Positions 1 through 9,431 are shown, counted from the first letter of the stretch. The stretch is DNA of 41,516 nt from Legionellaceae bacterium (GCA_018061965.1 JAGOTG010000018.1:1-41516), one strand, 5' to 3'. Made by a program: numbers and translations. Notes: generated from the letters alone by a model not told the origin.

Positions 1-44
1 TGGCGCTGACACATAACACTTTCCTCATTCCATGGCAAAACCAT
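1..44 (-). CDS. IS481-family transposase, N-terminal fragment cut by the window edge
   Basis: Fourteen codons can be read leftward from an ATG at 44: M-V-L-P-W-N-E-E-S-V-M-C-Q-R. IS481-family transposases commonly begin with a Met-Pro-Trp-x-Glu stretch followed by a short polar segment, and this fragment fits that pattern. The rest of the gene lies outside the window. The terminal sequence at 45-115 directly upstream resembles IS481 ends and supports the call. The catalytic domain is not visible, so the family call is inferred from the N-terminus and the end sequence only. Confidence 0.55.
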   Translation of the reverse strand, partial: MVLPWNEESVMCQR

Positions 45-115
45 CCCCTTTTCAGTTTATGATTTTGCCATTTTAAGTGTTACCTATCTCCCGTTCCAAC
101 TGTTACCTATGTGTC
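1..115 (-). mobile_element. IS481-like insertion sequence, left window end (terminus plus transposase start)
   Basis: Read leftward from about 115, the sequence has two spaced copies of a GGTAACA block (ACATAGGTAACA, then ACGGG, then ATAGGTAACAC) and then the transposase start. A closely similar arrangement lies at 41400-41440 on the other strand. The boundary near 115 is set by where the similarity stops and is uncertain by a few bases. No target-site duplication can be checked because the far end is missing. Confidence 0.5.
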
Positions 116-481
116 TTAGCTATACAAATGACCGGGTGCAAGCATGGCGTCGCTTGTTCGGAATTGTTCATCAAAAGTAAGATGCGCTTCTTTGCAAGGA
201 TGTCCTAATAGATTCGCAAATCTAGGAGTGCGTAAATGAAATAATAAGGCCAAAGTACCTAGAGGTCGCCTAATCACAGTGGAACGAAATTCTTGCAATG
301 CAAGGTGGTTTTGCTGCAACAATGCTTGGGCAAAGAAATAAATGCCATTATGTCGTGTTCGCTGGGTGATTTTTTTGTTGACTACAGTAAAGTCTGTGGC
401 CATATTTAGGGGTGATTGGGATACTTCGGTGCTGGAGTCCATGTACTGTCCATAGGCTAAAGTTGGCAAATTATAACACAA
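116..481 (-). pseudogene. Remnant of a small secreted protein, apparently cut by the IS481-like element
   Basis: An open frame of 121 codons begins with TTG at 481 and stops at 116, within a base or two of the IS terminus. The frame stays open upstream to beyond 560 and encodes what looks like a signal peptide from about 529 (K-N-H-Q-N, then a run of I/V/L, then N-L-P-T-L-A-Y-G). No ATG, GTG or TTG is available ahead of that segment. The TTG at 481 falls inside the hydrophobic core, so it is a poor start. I infer a gene that lost its start and whose C-terminus was replaced at the IS junction (last residues G-H-L-Y-S). I recognise no family. An alternative is a living gene using a rare start codon such as ATA at 529. 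Confidence 0.35.
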
Positions 482-613
482 TATTAGTATGATTAAAATG
501 TATACAATAGTGTTTTGATGATTTTTTATGTAGGTTTGGGCTCTAAACTTTTTTAATAATCTGCCGAAGTAAACTATAGACAGTAATGTTCTATTGTTTA
601 AGGAATCGATGTC

Positions 614-1429
614 ATGAGTAAATCTTTCACCCGATTATGCCAGCAATTTGGTTTGTATTTGGGGGTCAGTGTCACGGTGATTTGTCACCCTGCTTTGGTA
701 TCCGCTGCACCTGTTGCGGTATCTCCTTTTGCGACGCCAGGATCGGATCCGCTATATTATGGACCGGCCTTATGTAACAATTTTGATTATAAATGCGTCA
801 CCATCAAACATGGTGATACATGGGAAAAAATGTTCTCAGATGCCAGAGAGCGAGATTTGGTTCAGCGTGTTAACCGTACGTACAATAGATTGACAGTCGG
901 TCAAATTTTAGTAATTCCCAAATCTTTATCTACTGCAACAGTCTTGGATTTGGCGCCTTTCCCGCATAAGATAATAGATACCGAACGACAAATTATCGTG
1001 GACCAAGACAAATTGGCTTGGGCAGCCTACAATGAAGAAGGGCAACTCGTAAAGTGGGGACCGATTGCATCTGGACGGGATAAATGCTCGGATAGTGCGA
1101 ATTCTTGTCGAACATTAACTGGGGTGTACCGCGTGTTTTCTAAAGAAGACTCCAATTGTAAATCAGATATTTTCCCCATTGGTCGTGGGGGTGCAAAGAT
1201 GCCATACTGCATGTATTTCCATAAAGGATTTGCATTACATGGGGCTGATGATATGCCCGGTTTTCGTGCTTCGCATGGCTGTGTGCGGTTGTTTACCGAG
1301 GACGCTAAATGGTTGAACCAAAATTTTGTCGAAACGTCGGATGCTGCCAATCAACATATGGGTACCAAAGTTGTGGTGCGTCCAGTCAGCGCGCCTTCTA
1401 CTTTTTATGTTAGGAGAGCAGCATGGTGA
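614..1429 (+). CDS. enhA: EnhA-like periplasmic L,D-transpeptidase (YkuD domain) with LysM-like segment
   Basis: This 271-residue protein has an N-terminal signal peptide (cleavage probably after V-S-A-A). A LysM-like stretch follows at about residues 60-105 (K-H-G-D-T-W ... L-T-V-G-Q-I-L-V-I-P). The C-terminal YkuD domain has the catalytic signature H209 ... S220-H-G-C-V-R225, with C223 as the expected nucleophile. Such enzymes cross-link peptidoglycan stems 3-3 or anchor proteins to them in the periplasm. A purine-rich AAGGAA lies just ahead of the ATG. It overlaps the next gene by 7 bp, and enhB and the giant Sel1 protein follow. That order matches the Legionella and Coxiella enhABC locus, where EnhA carries this domain. 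The domain call is firm; the enhA name rests on context. Confidence 0.82.
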   Translation: MSKSFTRLCQQFGLYLGVSVTVICHPALVSAAPVAVSPFATPGSDPLYYGPALCNNFDYKCVTIKHGDTWEKMFSDARERDLVQRVNRTYNRLTVGQILVIPKSLSTATVLDLAPFPHKIIDTERQIIVDQDKLAWAAYNEEGQLVKWGPIASGRDKCSDSANSCRTLTGVYRVFSKEDSNCKSDIFPIGRGGAKMPYCMYFHKGFALHGADDMPGFRASHGCVRLFTEDAKWLNQNFVETSDAANQHMGTKVVVRPVSAPSTFYVRRAAW

Positions 1430-1986
1430 TGCGGTATGTAAAATATTTGGTGGGGTTGGTATGGTTATTGATGTTAATGAACTCGGTTTGGGCGCGTTCT
1501 AGTGCGGAGGATTTGGAAGGGCAATACGCTGATCCTGCCAAATACCCTTTAGGATGTCGAAATGCGGGGCATGATTATACTTGGAATATTGTGCGTTTGA
1601 ATCATATTGCTGATCCGAATGAAATAGGGCAAGAAGAAGGTGGGCAAGCGTTGTATTTTTTATATAATCGGACCAAACAGCCTATTTATTTGAATCAAAT
1701 GTTGCGCGATGACAGTACTCGTAGCACCTATTTGAATCATATGATTTTACCGCAACAATGGGCAGTCTTGGCGACCAACCAAAAAGAGCTAAGATATATC
1801 TGTAGCGTGAATTCCGACAAATCCAAATACGGTAAAATAGTGAATTGTCAGGATAGTCTGAAAGTTTGTGAGTATGTGCGAGTAAAGTTTGGTATGAACA
1901 ATCGGGGTAATTTTTGGATAGTAGAAAGCGCAAATAGGGGATCTGCAGTAGGGCAGGTAGTGCGATATGGCATTATTCCTCGATAA
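1423..1986 (+). CDS. enhB: EnhB-like small secreted protein
   Basis: This 187-residue protein has a strong signal peptide (M-V-M-R-Y-V-K-Y-L-V-G-L-V-W-L-L-M-L, ending near W-A-R). The mature part has four cysteines, likely disulfide-forming in the periplasm. AGGAG at 1412-1416 sits 6 bases before the ATG at 1423, which favours that start over the ATG at 1429. Its start overlaps the end of enhA, so translation is probably coupled, and enhC begins 13 bases after its stop. Its function is unknown in any species I know of. The name comes from position between the transpeptidase and the Sel1 protein, not from a recognised motif. Confidence 0.65.
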   Translation: MVMRYVKYLVGLVWLLMLMNSVWARSSAEDLEGQYADPAKYPLGCRNAGHDYTWNIVRLNHIADPNEIGQEEGGQALYFLYNRTKQPIYLNQMLRDDSTRSTYLNHMILPQQWAVLATNQKELRYICSVNSDKSKYGKIVNCQDSLKVCEYVRVKFGMNNRGNFWIVESANRGSAVGQVVRYGIIPR

Positions 1987-1999
1987 TAAGGAGCTGTTG

Positions 2000-4900
2000 A
2001 TGAAAACAGTGCTTTCATGGGTTTGTGGTGTAGCGTTTACGACAAATGTTTGTGCTATGACGGGATTAGAAGCGTACTATCAAGGGGATTTTGCGCGGGC
2101 TGCTGCTTTGCTGAAAGACAAATCTAATCGTACTGCGCTCGAAGAATATTATATGGGGCGTATGTATTTGTATGGTTATGGCATCTTAAAGTCCAATACT
2201 TTGGCCTACCAGTCTTTTAAACATGCGGCTGAAAAAGGCTCGGTATCGGCCCAATTATTATTGGCCAAAATTGAATTATTTCAAAATAATAACCCAGAGC
2301 AAGCTTTGGTTTGGTTCAAAAAAGCTGCCAAAGCTAATAATCGTTCGGCGCAAATGTATTGTGCAGCTGCCTATTTGTATGGCGTGGGTACCACCAAAAG
2401 TGCAGATTCGGCGCGCGACTTTTATACTGCTGCTGCCAAAGGAGATAATAGCATTGCCCAACAGAGTCTGGCAGAAGATTTTCTCAAAGAAAAGCAAGCC
2501 GCTAATCGAAAAATAGGTTTGAATTGGTTAAATAAAGCGGTGGAGGCGCGCGACCCTGAGGCCGAAATGATGATGGCTGATTTGTGTCGCAAAGGGGATT
2601 TGGTTGCCAAAAACCAAGATCAGGCTACACAATTGATGGAGGACGCCATCAATCAGGAATATGTGCCTGCTTATTACCAAATGGGTCGACTGAAGTTGGA
2701 ACAAGGTGCGCAACGCGACGCGAAAAATTGGTTTGAGAAAGCCGCTAAACTGAATTATGCTCCTGCACAAATTGCTTTAGCTGAATTATATTTGGATCCC
2801 AAAAATGTGAATCATTCCCTGCGTAATGGCTTCTTTTGGATGCAAAAAGCTGCAGCAGCAGGATCTTCTACTGCGCAGCAAGCTGTGGCCGCTATGTATA
2901 AAAAAGGGGAAGGGGTTCCGGTTAATGAGACTTTGGCAACGGAGTGGGAGCATAAAGCGCAGCAACAAGATCCTGCTCAACTAAAAGTGCAACAGCAGAA
3001 AAAGATGGCAGAATGGTTGAGTCGAGGTAAAGTTTCACGCATGGAGGATACGGAATACCAGCTACCTGGTATTTATAGTGTTTGGCAGGATAAAAATGCT
3101 TTGCGAGACAATATTTATAATCAGCCGCCGCAATTGCATCTCGTCAGGCGTCAAGATATTTATCAAGTCAATTTTCAGATGATTTCGCCTAATGATGTGC
3201 CGATTAGTCAGTACTATGATGCCATGATGACGACGCAAGAGGCTAGCTCGAAGCCAACCGGGAAATTGATGTTTCCTCATTACGCCGTACCCACATCTCG
3301 GCCCGATGACACTGTCAAAGAAAAATCGGCTAATATTGCCCAGCGTGATGGTTATGATTATTTAAATCAGATGACCTCCAAAAGCTCGGTTGATTACTCG
3401 GAGTTGTTTAAGCATTTATTGAGTCAGGCCATGATAGGCGATAGCACTGCGCAATTTGATGTGGCTTTAATGTATCAACAAGGGGTCGGCGTGACCCAAT
3501 CTATAGAAGAGGCACTTAAATTTTATCAATTGGCGGCAGCCCAAAATGACTTACCAGCGGAATATCATTTGGGTTTGATTTATTTACAAGGCAAAGGCGT
3601 GGCGCCAGATTATAAAATTGGGATGGAATGGTTAACCGATGCCGCGTTTAAAGGTAATTATTATGCACAATATGCTTTAGCACGTATCTACGAATATGGG
3701 TACCAAGACCAAAATGGACGCCAAGTGGTGCCTGCTGACAAGGAACAAGCCTTCGAGCTGTATCAGCTAGCGGCCATCAGTTATTATGGACCTGCTCAAT
3801 ATCGTTTGGCAGAAATTATGGTACGCCAACCCTTAAAAGATCCGTCGGTTGAGGCCTTGCAAACTCGACATAAACAGATCAAGCGCTTATTTCAAGGTGC
3901 TGTTGAGTTTGGGGTCGAGGAAGCCAAATTGCCGCTGGCATTTTACAATGCAAGTGATGCGGATGAGACGAAACAAGCAGAAGCTTTTGTAGATGCACAG
4001 CGTGCTGCGGCTGACAATTCTCCCGACGCTGCGTTTTTATTAGGAATGATGTACGATCGTGGGATTGCAACCAGTGCTGATGCGAAGCGGGCGGTGTATT
4101 GGTACGAACAAGCAGCGACCAATCCCATGAGTGCCTTTATTTTGGGAACGTATGCCGCGGAAGGGAAAGGCATGCGGAAAAACACTGAAAAAGCCGTGGA
4201 TTGTTTGCAATTTGCAGCGAGCAAACATTTTTCTGCTGCAGATTATAATCTTGCAGTTTTGAAAAAGCAGGAAGGTGAGAAATTTTTGCCCTATTTAGAA
4301 AAAGCGGCGGATTCAGGCTTAAGCCAGGCGGGTTTGACCTTAGCTGATTATTATTTATCTCGCGACAGTACGTCTTCGGAATTACAACGAGCACGGGCTT
4401 TGTACGAGCAATTTGCAAAGCGAGGTTTTCAATCGGCTCAATTAAAATTAGGATATTTGTATGAGAATGGCTTAGGTGTTACCAGGGATTATACCCAAGC
4501 ATTAAACTGGTACACGGCTGCAGCGCAACAAGGTAAAAGTCAAGGTCAAGCACAATATTTATTAGGTAGGCTCTATCAATTTGGTTGGATTGGAACGTCC
4601 CCCGATCAAGCCATGGCCAAACAATGGTATGCGACAATCAAAGCCCAGTATGCGCCAGCGGCGGTTGCATATGGTTTTATTGATGAAATAGAAAACGATG
4701 ATTATCAACATGCTTTCAGCGAGTATCAACAAGCAGCGGATCTGGGCGATCCGATTGCGCAATATGATTTGGCATTGATCTATGAAAAAGGTAAAAACCA
4801 AGCAATTGATCTGGATAAAGCCAAGGACCTCTATAAGCAAGCAGGGCAAAAAAATGTGGTCAAAGCGATGACCTCATTGGGCAATATCTATGTATTGGAG

Positions 4901-5359
4901 CAGAACATAAGCAGAGCGCTGCCTTGGCTCAATTTGGCCATCTCTAACAATGATGCGGATGCGTCGTATCAAATGGGATGGTTGGCGGAGAAAGGACTGA
5001 TCCCACATGCTTCGATCAATCAAGCCATCCAATATTACCAGACTGCAGCATCTCAAGGACAAGCCAATGCAATATTAGCTTTGGCGCGTCTCTATAAATC
5101 GGGTTCTAGTGTGAAGAAAGATTTGGAAAAATCCGCTAGATATTATGCGCAATTGGCGCAAGATAATTATCCCGAAGCGCAATATCAATTGGCTAAATTT
5201 TGCTTATCGAATGCGACCAAGACCTGCACAGCTCAAGAAGCCAAAACCTGGTTACTCAAAGCTGAGCAAAATGGGTCTCAAAATGCGACACAATTGTTGC
5301 GATTACTGACAGCGCAAGGGCAAGGGACTGTGAGTTATATTGAGTCGATTCGGGTCTGA
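2000..5359 (+). CDS. enhC: EnhC-like giant periplasmic Sel1-repeat protein
   Basis: About 1119 residues from the ATG at 2000, which follows AAGGAGCTGTTG and opens a clear signal peptide (M-K-T-V-L-S-W-V-C-G-V-A-F, cleavage after V-C-A). An in-frame ATG at 1967 would place 11 odd residues before it and is rejected. The protein is almost entirely Sel1-type helical repeats (A-x-x-x-L-G-x-x-Y-x-x-G-x-G-V ... A-x-x-W-Y-x-x-A-A). They form an N-terminal array, a non-repeat insert at roughly residues 335-465, and a long C-terminal array. Legionella EnhC is of similar size. It is reported to act in the periplasm, restraining the lytic transglycosylase Slt and so limiting muropeptide release, and it aids growth in host cells. 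Last gene of enhABC; a hairpin follows at 5391-5434. Confidence 0.82.
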   Translation: MKTVLSWVCGVAFTTNVCAMTGLEAYYQGDFARAAALLKDKSNRTALEEYYMGRMYLYGYGILKSNTLAYQSFKHAAEKGSVSAQLLLAKIELFQNNNPEQALVWFKKAAKANNRSAQMYCAAAYLYGVGTTKSADSARDFYTAAAKGDNSIAQQSLAEDFLKEKQAANRKIGLNWLNKAVEARDPEAEMMMADLCRKGDLVAKNQDQATQLMEDAINQEYVPAYYQMGRLKLEQGAQRDAKNWFEKAAKLNYAPAQIALAELYLDPKNVNHSLRNGFFWMQKAAAAGSSTAQQAVAAMYKKGEGVPVNETLATEWEHKAQQQDPAQLKVQQQKKMAEWLSRGKVSRMEDTEYQLPGIYSVWQDKNALRDNIYNQPPQLHLVRRQDIYQVNFQMISPNDVPISQYYDAMMTTQEASSKPTGKLMFPHYAVPTSRPDDTVKEKSANIAQRDGYDYLNQMTSKSSVDYSELFKHLLSQAMIGDSTAQFDVALMYQQGVGVTQSIEEALKFYQLAAAQNDLPAEYHLGLIYLQGKGVAPDYKIGMEWLTDAAFKGNYYAQYALARIYEYGYQDQNGRQVVPADKEQAFELYQLAAISYYGPAQYRLAEIMVRQPLKDPSVEALQTRHKQIKRLFQGAVEFGVEEAKLPLAFYNASDADETKQAEAFVDAQRAAADNSPDAAFLLGMMYDRGIATSADAKRAVYWYEQAATNPMSAFILGTYAAEGKGMRKNTEKAVDCLQFAASKHFSAADYNLAVLKKQEGEKFLPYLEKAADSGLSQAGLTLADYYLSRDSTSSELQRARALYEQFAKRGFQSAQLKLGYLYENGLGVTRDYTQALNWYTAAAQQGKSQGQAQYLLGRLYQFGWIGTSPDQAMAKQWYATIKAQYAPAAVAYGFIDEIENDDYQHAFSEYQQAADLGDPIAQYDLALIYEKGKNQAIDLDKAKDLYKQAGQKNVVKAMTSLGNIYVLEQNISRALPWLNLAISNNDADASYQMGWLAEKGLIPHASINQAIQYYQTAASQGQANAILALARLYKSGSSVKKDLEKSARYYAQLAQDNYPEAQYQLAKFCLSNATKTCTAQEAKTWLLKAEQNGSQNATQLLRLLTAQGQGTVSYIESIRV

Positions 5360-5390
5360 ATTGTCAACAGACCCTATCTACACTTGAAAA

Positions 5391-5434
5391 AATACTGGTC
5401 GCTCAATTTTGAAATTAAGTGAGCGACCAGTATT
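5391..5434 (+). terminator. Hairpin after enhC, likely terminator
   Basis: Perfect 15-bp inverted repeat (AATACTGGTCGCTCA and its complement) with a 14-base loop, 31 bases after the enhC stop. Only a short TATTT follows it, so termination is likely but not certain. Confidence 0.55.
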
Positions 5435-5470
5435 TAGATTATTGATGATTGGTTAATAAATCCGGGCCAA

Positions 5471-5756
5471 CTATTCCGTAGGAGTAGTGGTATTAACCCC
5501 AAGAGTACATGTTTCCTCCGTTGTGTACGATCTGTTCAGGGGTACGCACGTACTACCGTTAATGTTGCAAGGTTGCCAGTTGCCACTGACATCTGTTGCT
5601 GGAATCGCAGAACCCGCGCACTGTTTAATACTAAATTGTGAACATGAAGTATAAAGTATTGTTATTGCCTGCTCCCACTATCGACGCGCTCATTATAGCG
5701 ACTGTTGCAACTAATAATTTGATGGAAGATTTAGCTCTATTGCTGGATAAATTCAT
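5471..5756 (-). pseudogene. Small secreted cysteine-containing protein with a frameshift
   Basis: An ATG at 5756 follows AAGGAGCAAGAGT, a good ribosome-binding site. It opens a typical signal peptide (M-N-L-S-S-N-R-A-K-S-S-I-K-L-L-V-A-T-V-A ... S-I-V-G-A). That frame stops at 5631 after 41 residues. A +1 shift near 5650-5665 gives a second open stretch down to 5471, with four cysteines and ending T-T-T-P-T-E. The whole span is 286 nt, one more than a multiple of three, consistent with a single inserted base. Joined, it is a protein of about 94 residues, exported and possibly disulfide-bonded. I recognise no family. It could be a real pseudogene, a programmed shift, or a sequencing error in the AT-rich stretch. 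Confidence 0.45.
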
Positions 5757-5859
5757 ACTCTTGCTCCTTGAGTGACATTCTTAAAATGGATGTGATTTAA
5801 TGATAATAGAGGTGTTTTTTGATCACGTCAACAATCTCAACTTCATGAAGATCTGGATT

Positions 5860-5910
5860 AAAAAGCCGGTACGCATGCGGGCGCACAAACGTTTACGTTA
5901 CCGGTTTTTA
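5860..5910 (-). terminator. Possible uvrA terminator
   Basis: On the minus strand an AAAAACCGGTAACG arm pairs imperfectly with CGTACCGGCTTTTT, ending in five T, about 40 bases after the uvrA stop. The stem has mismatches and a long loop, and it overlaps a short open frame (5797-5886), so confidence is limited. Confidence 0.4.
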
Positions 5911-5947
5911 TTGAACAATACGATCTTGCCCTGATAGAGGAGAGTGG

Positions 5948-8800
5948 TTAGTGTAATCTATCCAATATTTTCTTTAAAAACCGCCCTGTATAAGAATTGG
6001 CACATTCTGCAACTGTTTCAGGCGTGCCGGTGACTAGGATTTTTCCGCCACGATGGCCGCCTTCTGGGCCGAGATCAATGATCCAATCTGCGCATTTGAT
6101 CACATCCAAATTATGCTCGATGATGAGGATGGTGTTGCCTTGGTCGCGTAAGCGGGTGAGGACGGATAATAAGAGTTTGATGTCTTGAAAATGTAAGCCT
6201 GTGGTGGGCTCGTCTAATATGTATAAGGTACTGCCGGTACCGCGCTTGGAAAGTTCTTTGGCTAATTTGATGCGCTGTGCTTCACCGCCAGATAAGGTAG
6301 TGGCGCTTTGTCCGAGACGAATATAGGATAAACCGACGTCAATCATCGTTTGGCATTTGCGAGCAATGACTGGGACTGCGTCGAAAAACTGGCGCGCTTC
6401 TTCCACTGTCATAGTGAGTACTTCATGAATCGATTTACCTTTGTAATGAATTTCTAAGGTTTCTCGATTGTAACGTTTGCTCTGACAGACATCACAAGCC
6501 ACATAAATATCCGGCAAAAAGTGCATTTCAACTTTGATCAAACCGTCGCCTTGGCAAGCTTCACAACGTCCGCCTTTGACATTGAAACTAAAACGCCCTG
6601 GGGTATAACCGCGGGCTCGGGATTCGGGTGTATTGGCGAATAATTCTCGAATAGGGGTAAAAACGCCTGTATAAGTAGCTGGATTAGAGCGTGGCGTACG
6701 ACCGATCGGGCTTTGGTCAATGCAAATTACGCCAGTGCAGAGTTCCAAACCTTCGATGGTTTCTACGGTAGCGACGGACGGTAATTTGGCGCGATTCAGT
6801 GCATTCGCAGCTTTGGGATAGAGGCTGTCATTAATTAAACTGGATTTGCCAGAGCCAGACACACCGGTGATGCAAGTCATAACACTAAGCGGGATGGTGA
6901 CGTCTACGTTTTGCAGATTATGACAGGTCACGCCGCGCATCTGAATACTATGATCGGGGCGATAGGGCACGCGTTCTTTAGGGATGGGGATGGATTCTGT
7001 GCCGGCAAGATAACGACCCGTCAAAGAAGCCGGATTGGCTATAATATCCTCAGGTCGGCCAGAGGCCACAATGGTTCCACCATGGACACCAGCGCCAGGG
7101 CCAATGTCTAAAACAAAGTCGGCATGGCGAATCGCATCTTCGTCATGCTCTACTACAATAACGGTGTTACCCAAATCGCGTAAATGCAATAAAGTGCCTA
7201 ATAAGCGTTCATTATCACGTTGATGCAATCCAATAGACGGTTCATCCAGGATATACATCACACCCACCAAGCCAGAGCCAATTTGGCTGGCCAAGCGAAT
7301 GCGTTGGGCTTCGCCGCCAGACAGGGTTTCAGCACTGCGTGACAAAGATAAGTAATCCAGTCCTACGTCGAGTAAGAATCCTAAGCGAGCAACGATTTCT
7401 TTGGTGATTTTACCCGCGATTTCGCCACGATTTCCAGGTAGGTCCAGGGTTTGAAAGAACCGATGACATTCATCAATAGACAGTTCAGTTAAAGCACTGA
7501 GTGTTTGGTTGGCAATGAATACATTGCGCGCTGCTTCGCATAAGCGTGCGCCATCACATTGTGAACAAGGCTGCGTCGACAAATACGAAGACAATTCATC
7601 CCGCACTTGGCTGGAATCTGAATCGCGATAGCGGCGTTCCATATTGGGAATGACGCCTTCAAATACTTGTTTTTTCGTGACGGTACGGGAACGCATTCCT
7701 TGAAAATGGAATTCGATCACATCGTTACCTGAACCATATAAAATAATATTTTGGATGCGGCTGGGTAAAGTAGCAAAAGGGACATCCAAAGAAAATTGAT
7801 AATGCTTGGCCAGGGCTTCTAACATAGAAAAATAATAAAAGGTGCGCTTGTCCCAGCCTCGAATAGCGCCTTCCGCCAGACTTAAATCAGGATCGTGGAT
7901 GACTCGCTCTGGATCAAAATAATGGTCAATACCCAAACCATCACATTCTGGGCAAGCTCCAGCGGGGTTATTAAATGAAAATAAGCGGGGTTCTAATTCA
8001 CTTAAACTGTATCCACATTCTGGACAAGCAAATTTGGCTGAAAAAACTTGTTCTGGAAAGGCGTCGTCTAATGAAGCAACACTGACCAACCCCTCCGCTA
8101 AATTGAGCGCGTTTTCAAAGGATTCACTTAAGCGTTGCGCCAAATCCGGGCGAATTTTAAACCGGTCTACCACCACATCAATAGAATGTTTTTTGCGCAA
8201 AGCCAATGTGGGGGGATCATCTAATTCGCAAATTTCACCATTGATGCGGGCCCGAATGTAGCCTTTGGCTTGTAATTGTTGGAGGAGTTGCAAATGCTCG
8301 CCTTTGCGCTCGCGCACAATCGGCGCCAAGATCATCGCGCGGCTGTCCTCGGGTAAGGCTAAGACTTCATCAACCATCTGACTGATGGTTTTGGCTTGTA
8401 AATGGGTATGATGCACCGGACAGCGTGGTTCTCCAACGCGCGCAAACAATAAGCGCAAATAATCGTAGATTTCGGTGATGGTTCCTACTGTGGAGCGGGG
8501 GTTGTGCGAAGTGGCTTTTTGTTCAATAGAAATAGCGGGGGATAAGCCCTCAATGGTATCTACATCGGGTTTGTCCATCATAGATAAAAATTGCCGCGCA
8601 TAGGCAGATAATGATTCTACGTAACGGCGTTGGCCTTCAGCGTAGAGGGTGTCAAATGCCAAAGACGTTTTTCCAGAACCTGACAACCCTGTGATGACGG
8701 TGAGCTGTGCGCGGGGGATATCGACATTGACCGATTTTAAATTGTGGGTTCTTGCACCACGAATGCGAATCATTGCATCAGGAACAGATGGTTTTGTCAT
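5948..8800 (-). CDS. uvrA: UvrABC excinuclease subunit A
   Basis: This 950-residue protein is full length for UvrA, the DNA-damage recognition ATPase of nucleotide excision repair. The first Walker A is at about residues 38-45 (G-L-S-G-S-G-K-T). CPEC pairs at 259-262 and 283-286 form the first zinc module. Two ABC signature stretches (L-S-G-G-E-A-Q-R) are visible, with a second Walker A (G-V-S-G-S-G-K-S-S) and a second cysteine cluster (C-E-A-C ... C-D-V-C) in the C-terminal half. Both ATPase modules are intact. In E. coli the gene is LexA-controlled. I looked for CTG-N10-CAG between 8801 and 9009 and found none, so SOS control is not evident here. The usual divergent neighbour ssb is absent; a small lipoprotein gene takes its place. 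Confidence 0.97.
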   Translation of the reverse strand: MTKPSVPDAMIRIRGARTHNLKSVNVDIPRAQLTVITGLSGSGKTSLAFDTLYAEGQRRYVESLSAYARQFLSMMDKPDVDTIEGLSPAISIEQKATSHNPRSTVGTITEIYDYLRLLFARVGEPRCPVHHTHLQAKTISQMVDEVLALPEDSRAMILAPIVRERKGEHLQLLQQLQAKGYIRARINGEICELDDPPTLALRKKHSIDVVVDRFKIRPDLAQRLSESFENALNLAEGLVSVASLDDAFPEQVFSAKFACPECGYSLSELEPRLFSFNNPAGACPECDGLGIDHYFDPERVIHDPDLSLAEGAIRGWDKRTFYYFSMLEALAKHYQFSLDVPFATLPSRIQNIILYGSGNDVIEFHFQGMRSRTVTKKQVFEGVIPNMERRYRDSDSSQVRDELSSYLSTQPCSQCDGARLCEAARNVFIANQTLSALTELSIDECHRFFQTLDLPGNRGEIAGKITKEIVARLGFLLDVGLDYLSLSRSAETLSGGEAQRIRLASQIGSGLVGVMYILDEPSIGLHQRDNERLLGTLLHLRDLGNTVIVVEHDEDAIRHADFVLDIGPGAGVHGGTIVASGRPEDIIANPASLTGRYLAGTESIPIPKERVPYRPDHSIQMRGVTCHNLQNVDVTIPLSVMTCITGVSGSGKSSLINDSLYPKAANALNRAKLPSVATVETIEGLELCTGVICIDQSPIGRTPRSNPATYTGVFTPIRELFANTPESRARGYTPGRFSFNVKGGRCEACQGDGLIKVEMHFLPDIYVACDVCQSKRYNRETLEIHYKGKSIHEVLTMTVEEARQFFDAVPVIARKCQTMIDVGLSYIRLGQSATTLSGGEAQRIKLAKELSKRGTGSTLYILDEPTTGLHFQDIKLLLSVLTRLRDQGNTILIIEHNLDVIKCADWIIDLGPEGGHRGGKILVTGTPETVAECANSYTGRFLKKILDRLH

Positions 8801-9009
8801 GGAATTAAGACTATTGAAGTCAGGCAGGATAAGAGGATTATTTTATAAGATTATGCTAGAGAAAACAACGCATTTAGTGCTGTAATGGCCTGTAATTACG
8901 TTGCTAGCTTGTTAGATTTATTTTTGTTAGAATGAAAAATAAATTATTTGGCGATCTAGCCGAGTAAATATACGGTGCTAATCGAATAAAAACAATAACG
9001 GAGATGAGT

Positions 9010-9336
9010 ATGAAACGTTCAACTATGTTGGCCTTGACGGGTGTTATGACCATGTTTTTGGGTGCGTGTGGTGATAATACGCCGCCTAAACCTGTGGCAG
9101 CTACAACAACCACTACAACAATCACTTCACCAGCACCAGCCGCAGAAGAAGATAAGACAGGAGACAAATCTCCTGAGGTACGCGCAGAAGAAACAGTTGC
9201 TGGAAAATATCAAGCTGCTCAAGCTGCTATAGCTGGTGCTAATGCTGATGATACTGAGGAACAAGCTGCTGAGATCGCTCCTACTAGCCCATCTGTCGAG
9301 GATGCTCCTCGTAATGAAGAAATGCCTTCTACTTAA
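9010..9336 (+). CDS. Small Ala/Thr/Glu-rich lipoprotein
   Basis: Predicted lipoprotein of 108 residues with lipobox L-G-A-C and acylated Cys near residue 20. The rest is low-complexity: a Thr run, then Ala/Glu/Asp-rich sequence ending E-E-M-P-S-T. GGAG at 9000-9003 is 6 bases before the ATG at 9010; the ATG at 9004 directly abuts it, so 9010 is preferred. There is no Asp after the lipidated Cys plus one (it is Gly), so the outer membrane is its likely place. No domain is recognised and its function is unknown. It is transcribed divergently from uvrA. Confidence 0.7.
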   Translation: MKRSTMLALTGVMTMFLGACGDNTPPKPVAATTTTTTITSPAPAAEEDKTGDKSPEVRAEETVAGKYQAAQAAIAGANADDTEEQAAEIAPTSPSVEDAPRNEEMPST

Positions 9337-9357
9337 GTTTTTCTAACGAAAAAGTTT

Positions 9358-9380
9358 CGTCATTCCCTTTGCGGGAGTGT
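9358..9380. repeat. Short palindrome of the CATTCCCGC/GCGGGAATG type (degenerate)
   Basis: Contains CATTCCC, a short AT-rich centre and GCGGGAGTG. A cleaner copy of the same family is at 10667-10684 and another degenerate copy near 33913. Confidence 0.35.
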
Positions 9381-9399
9381 ACAAAGTTCAGCTCTTAAT

Positions 9400-9431
9400 C
9401 CTACGTCCCGCGGTTTATCCGCGGGCATAGG
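9400..9431. repeat. Palindromic repeat with CCTACGTCCCGCGG core
   Basis: Left arm CCTACGTCCCGCGG, loop TTTAT, right arm CCGCGGGCATAGG. The same core is inside the element at 13255-13330, so this is a dispersed repeat family. It lies between the convergent lipoprotein and LURP-one-like genes and may also act as a terminator. Confidence 0.6.

Noticed and set aside
8801..9009. LexA (SOS) box for uvrA
   Set aside because: No CTG-N10-CAG was found in the gap between uvrA and the lipoprotein gene.
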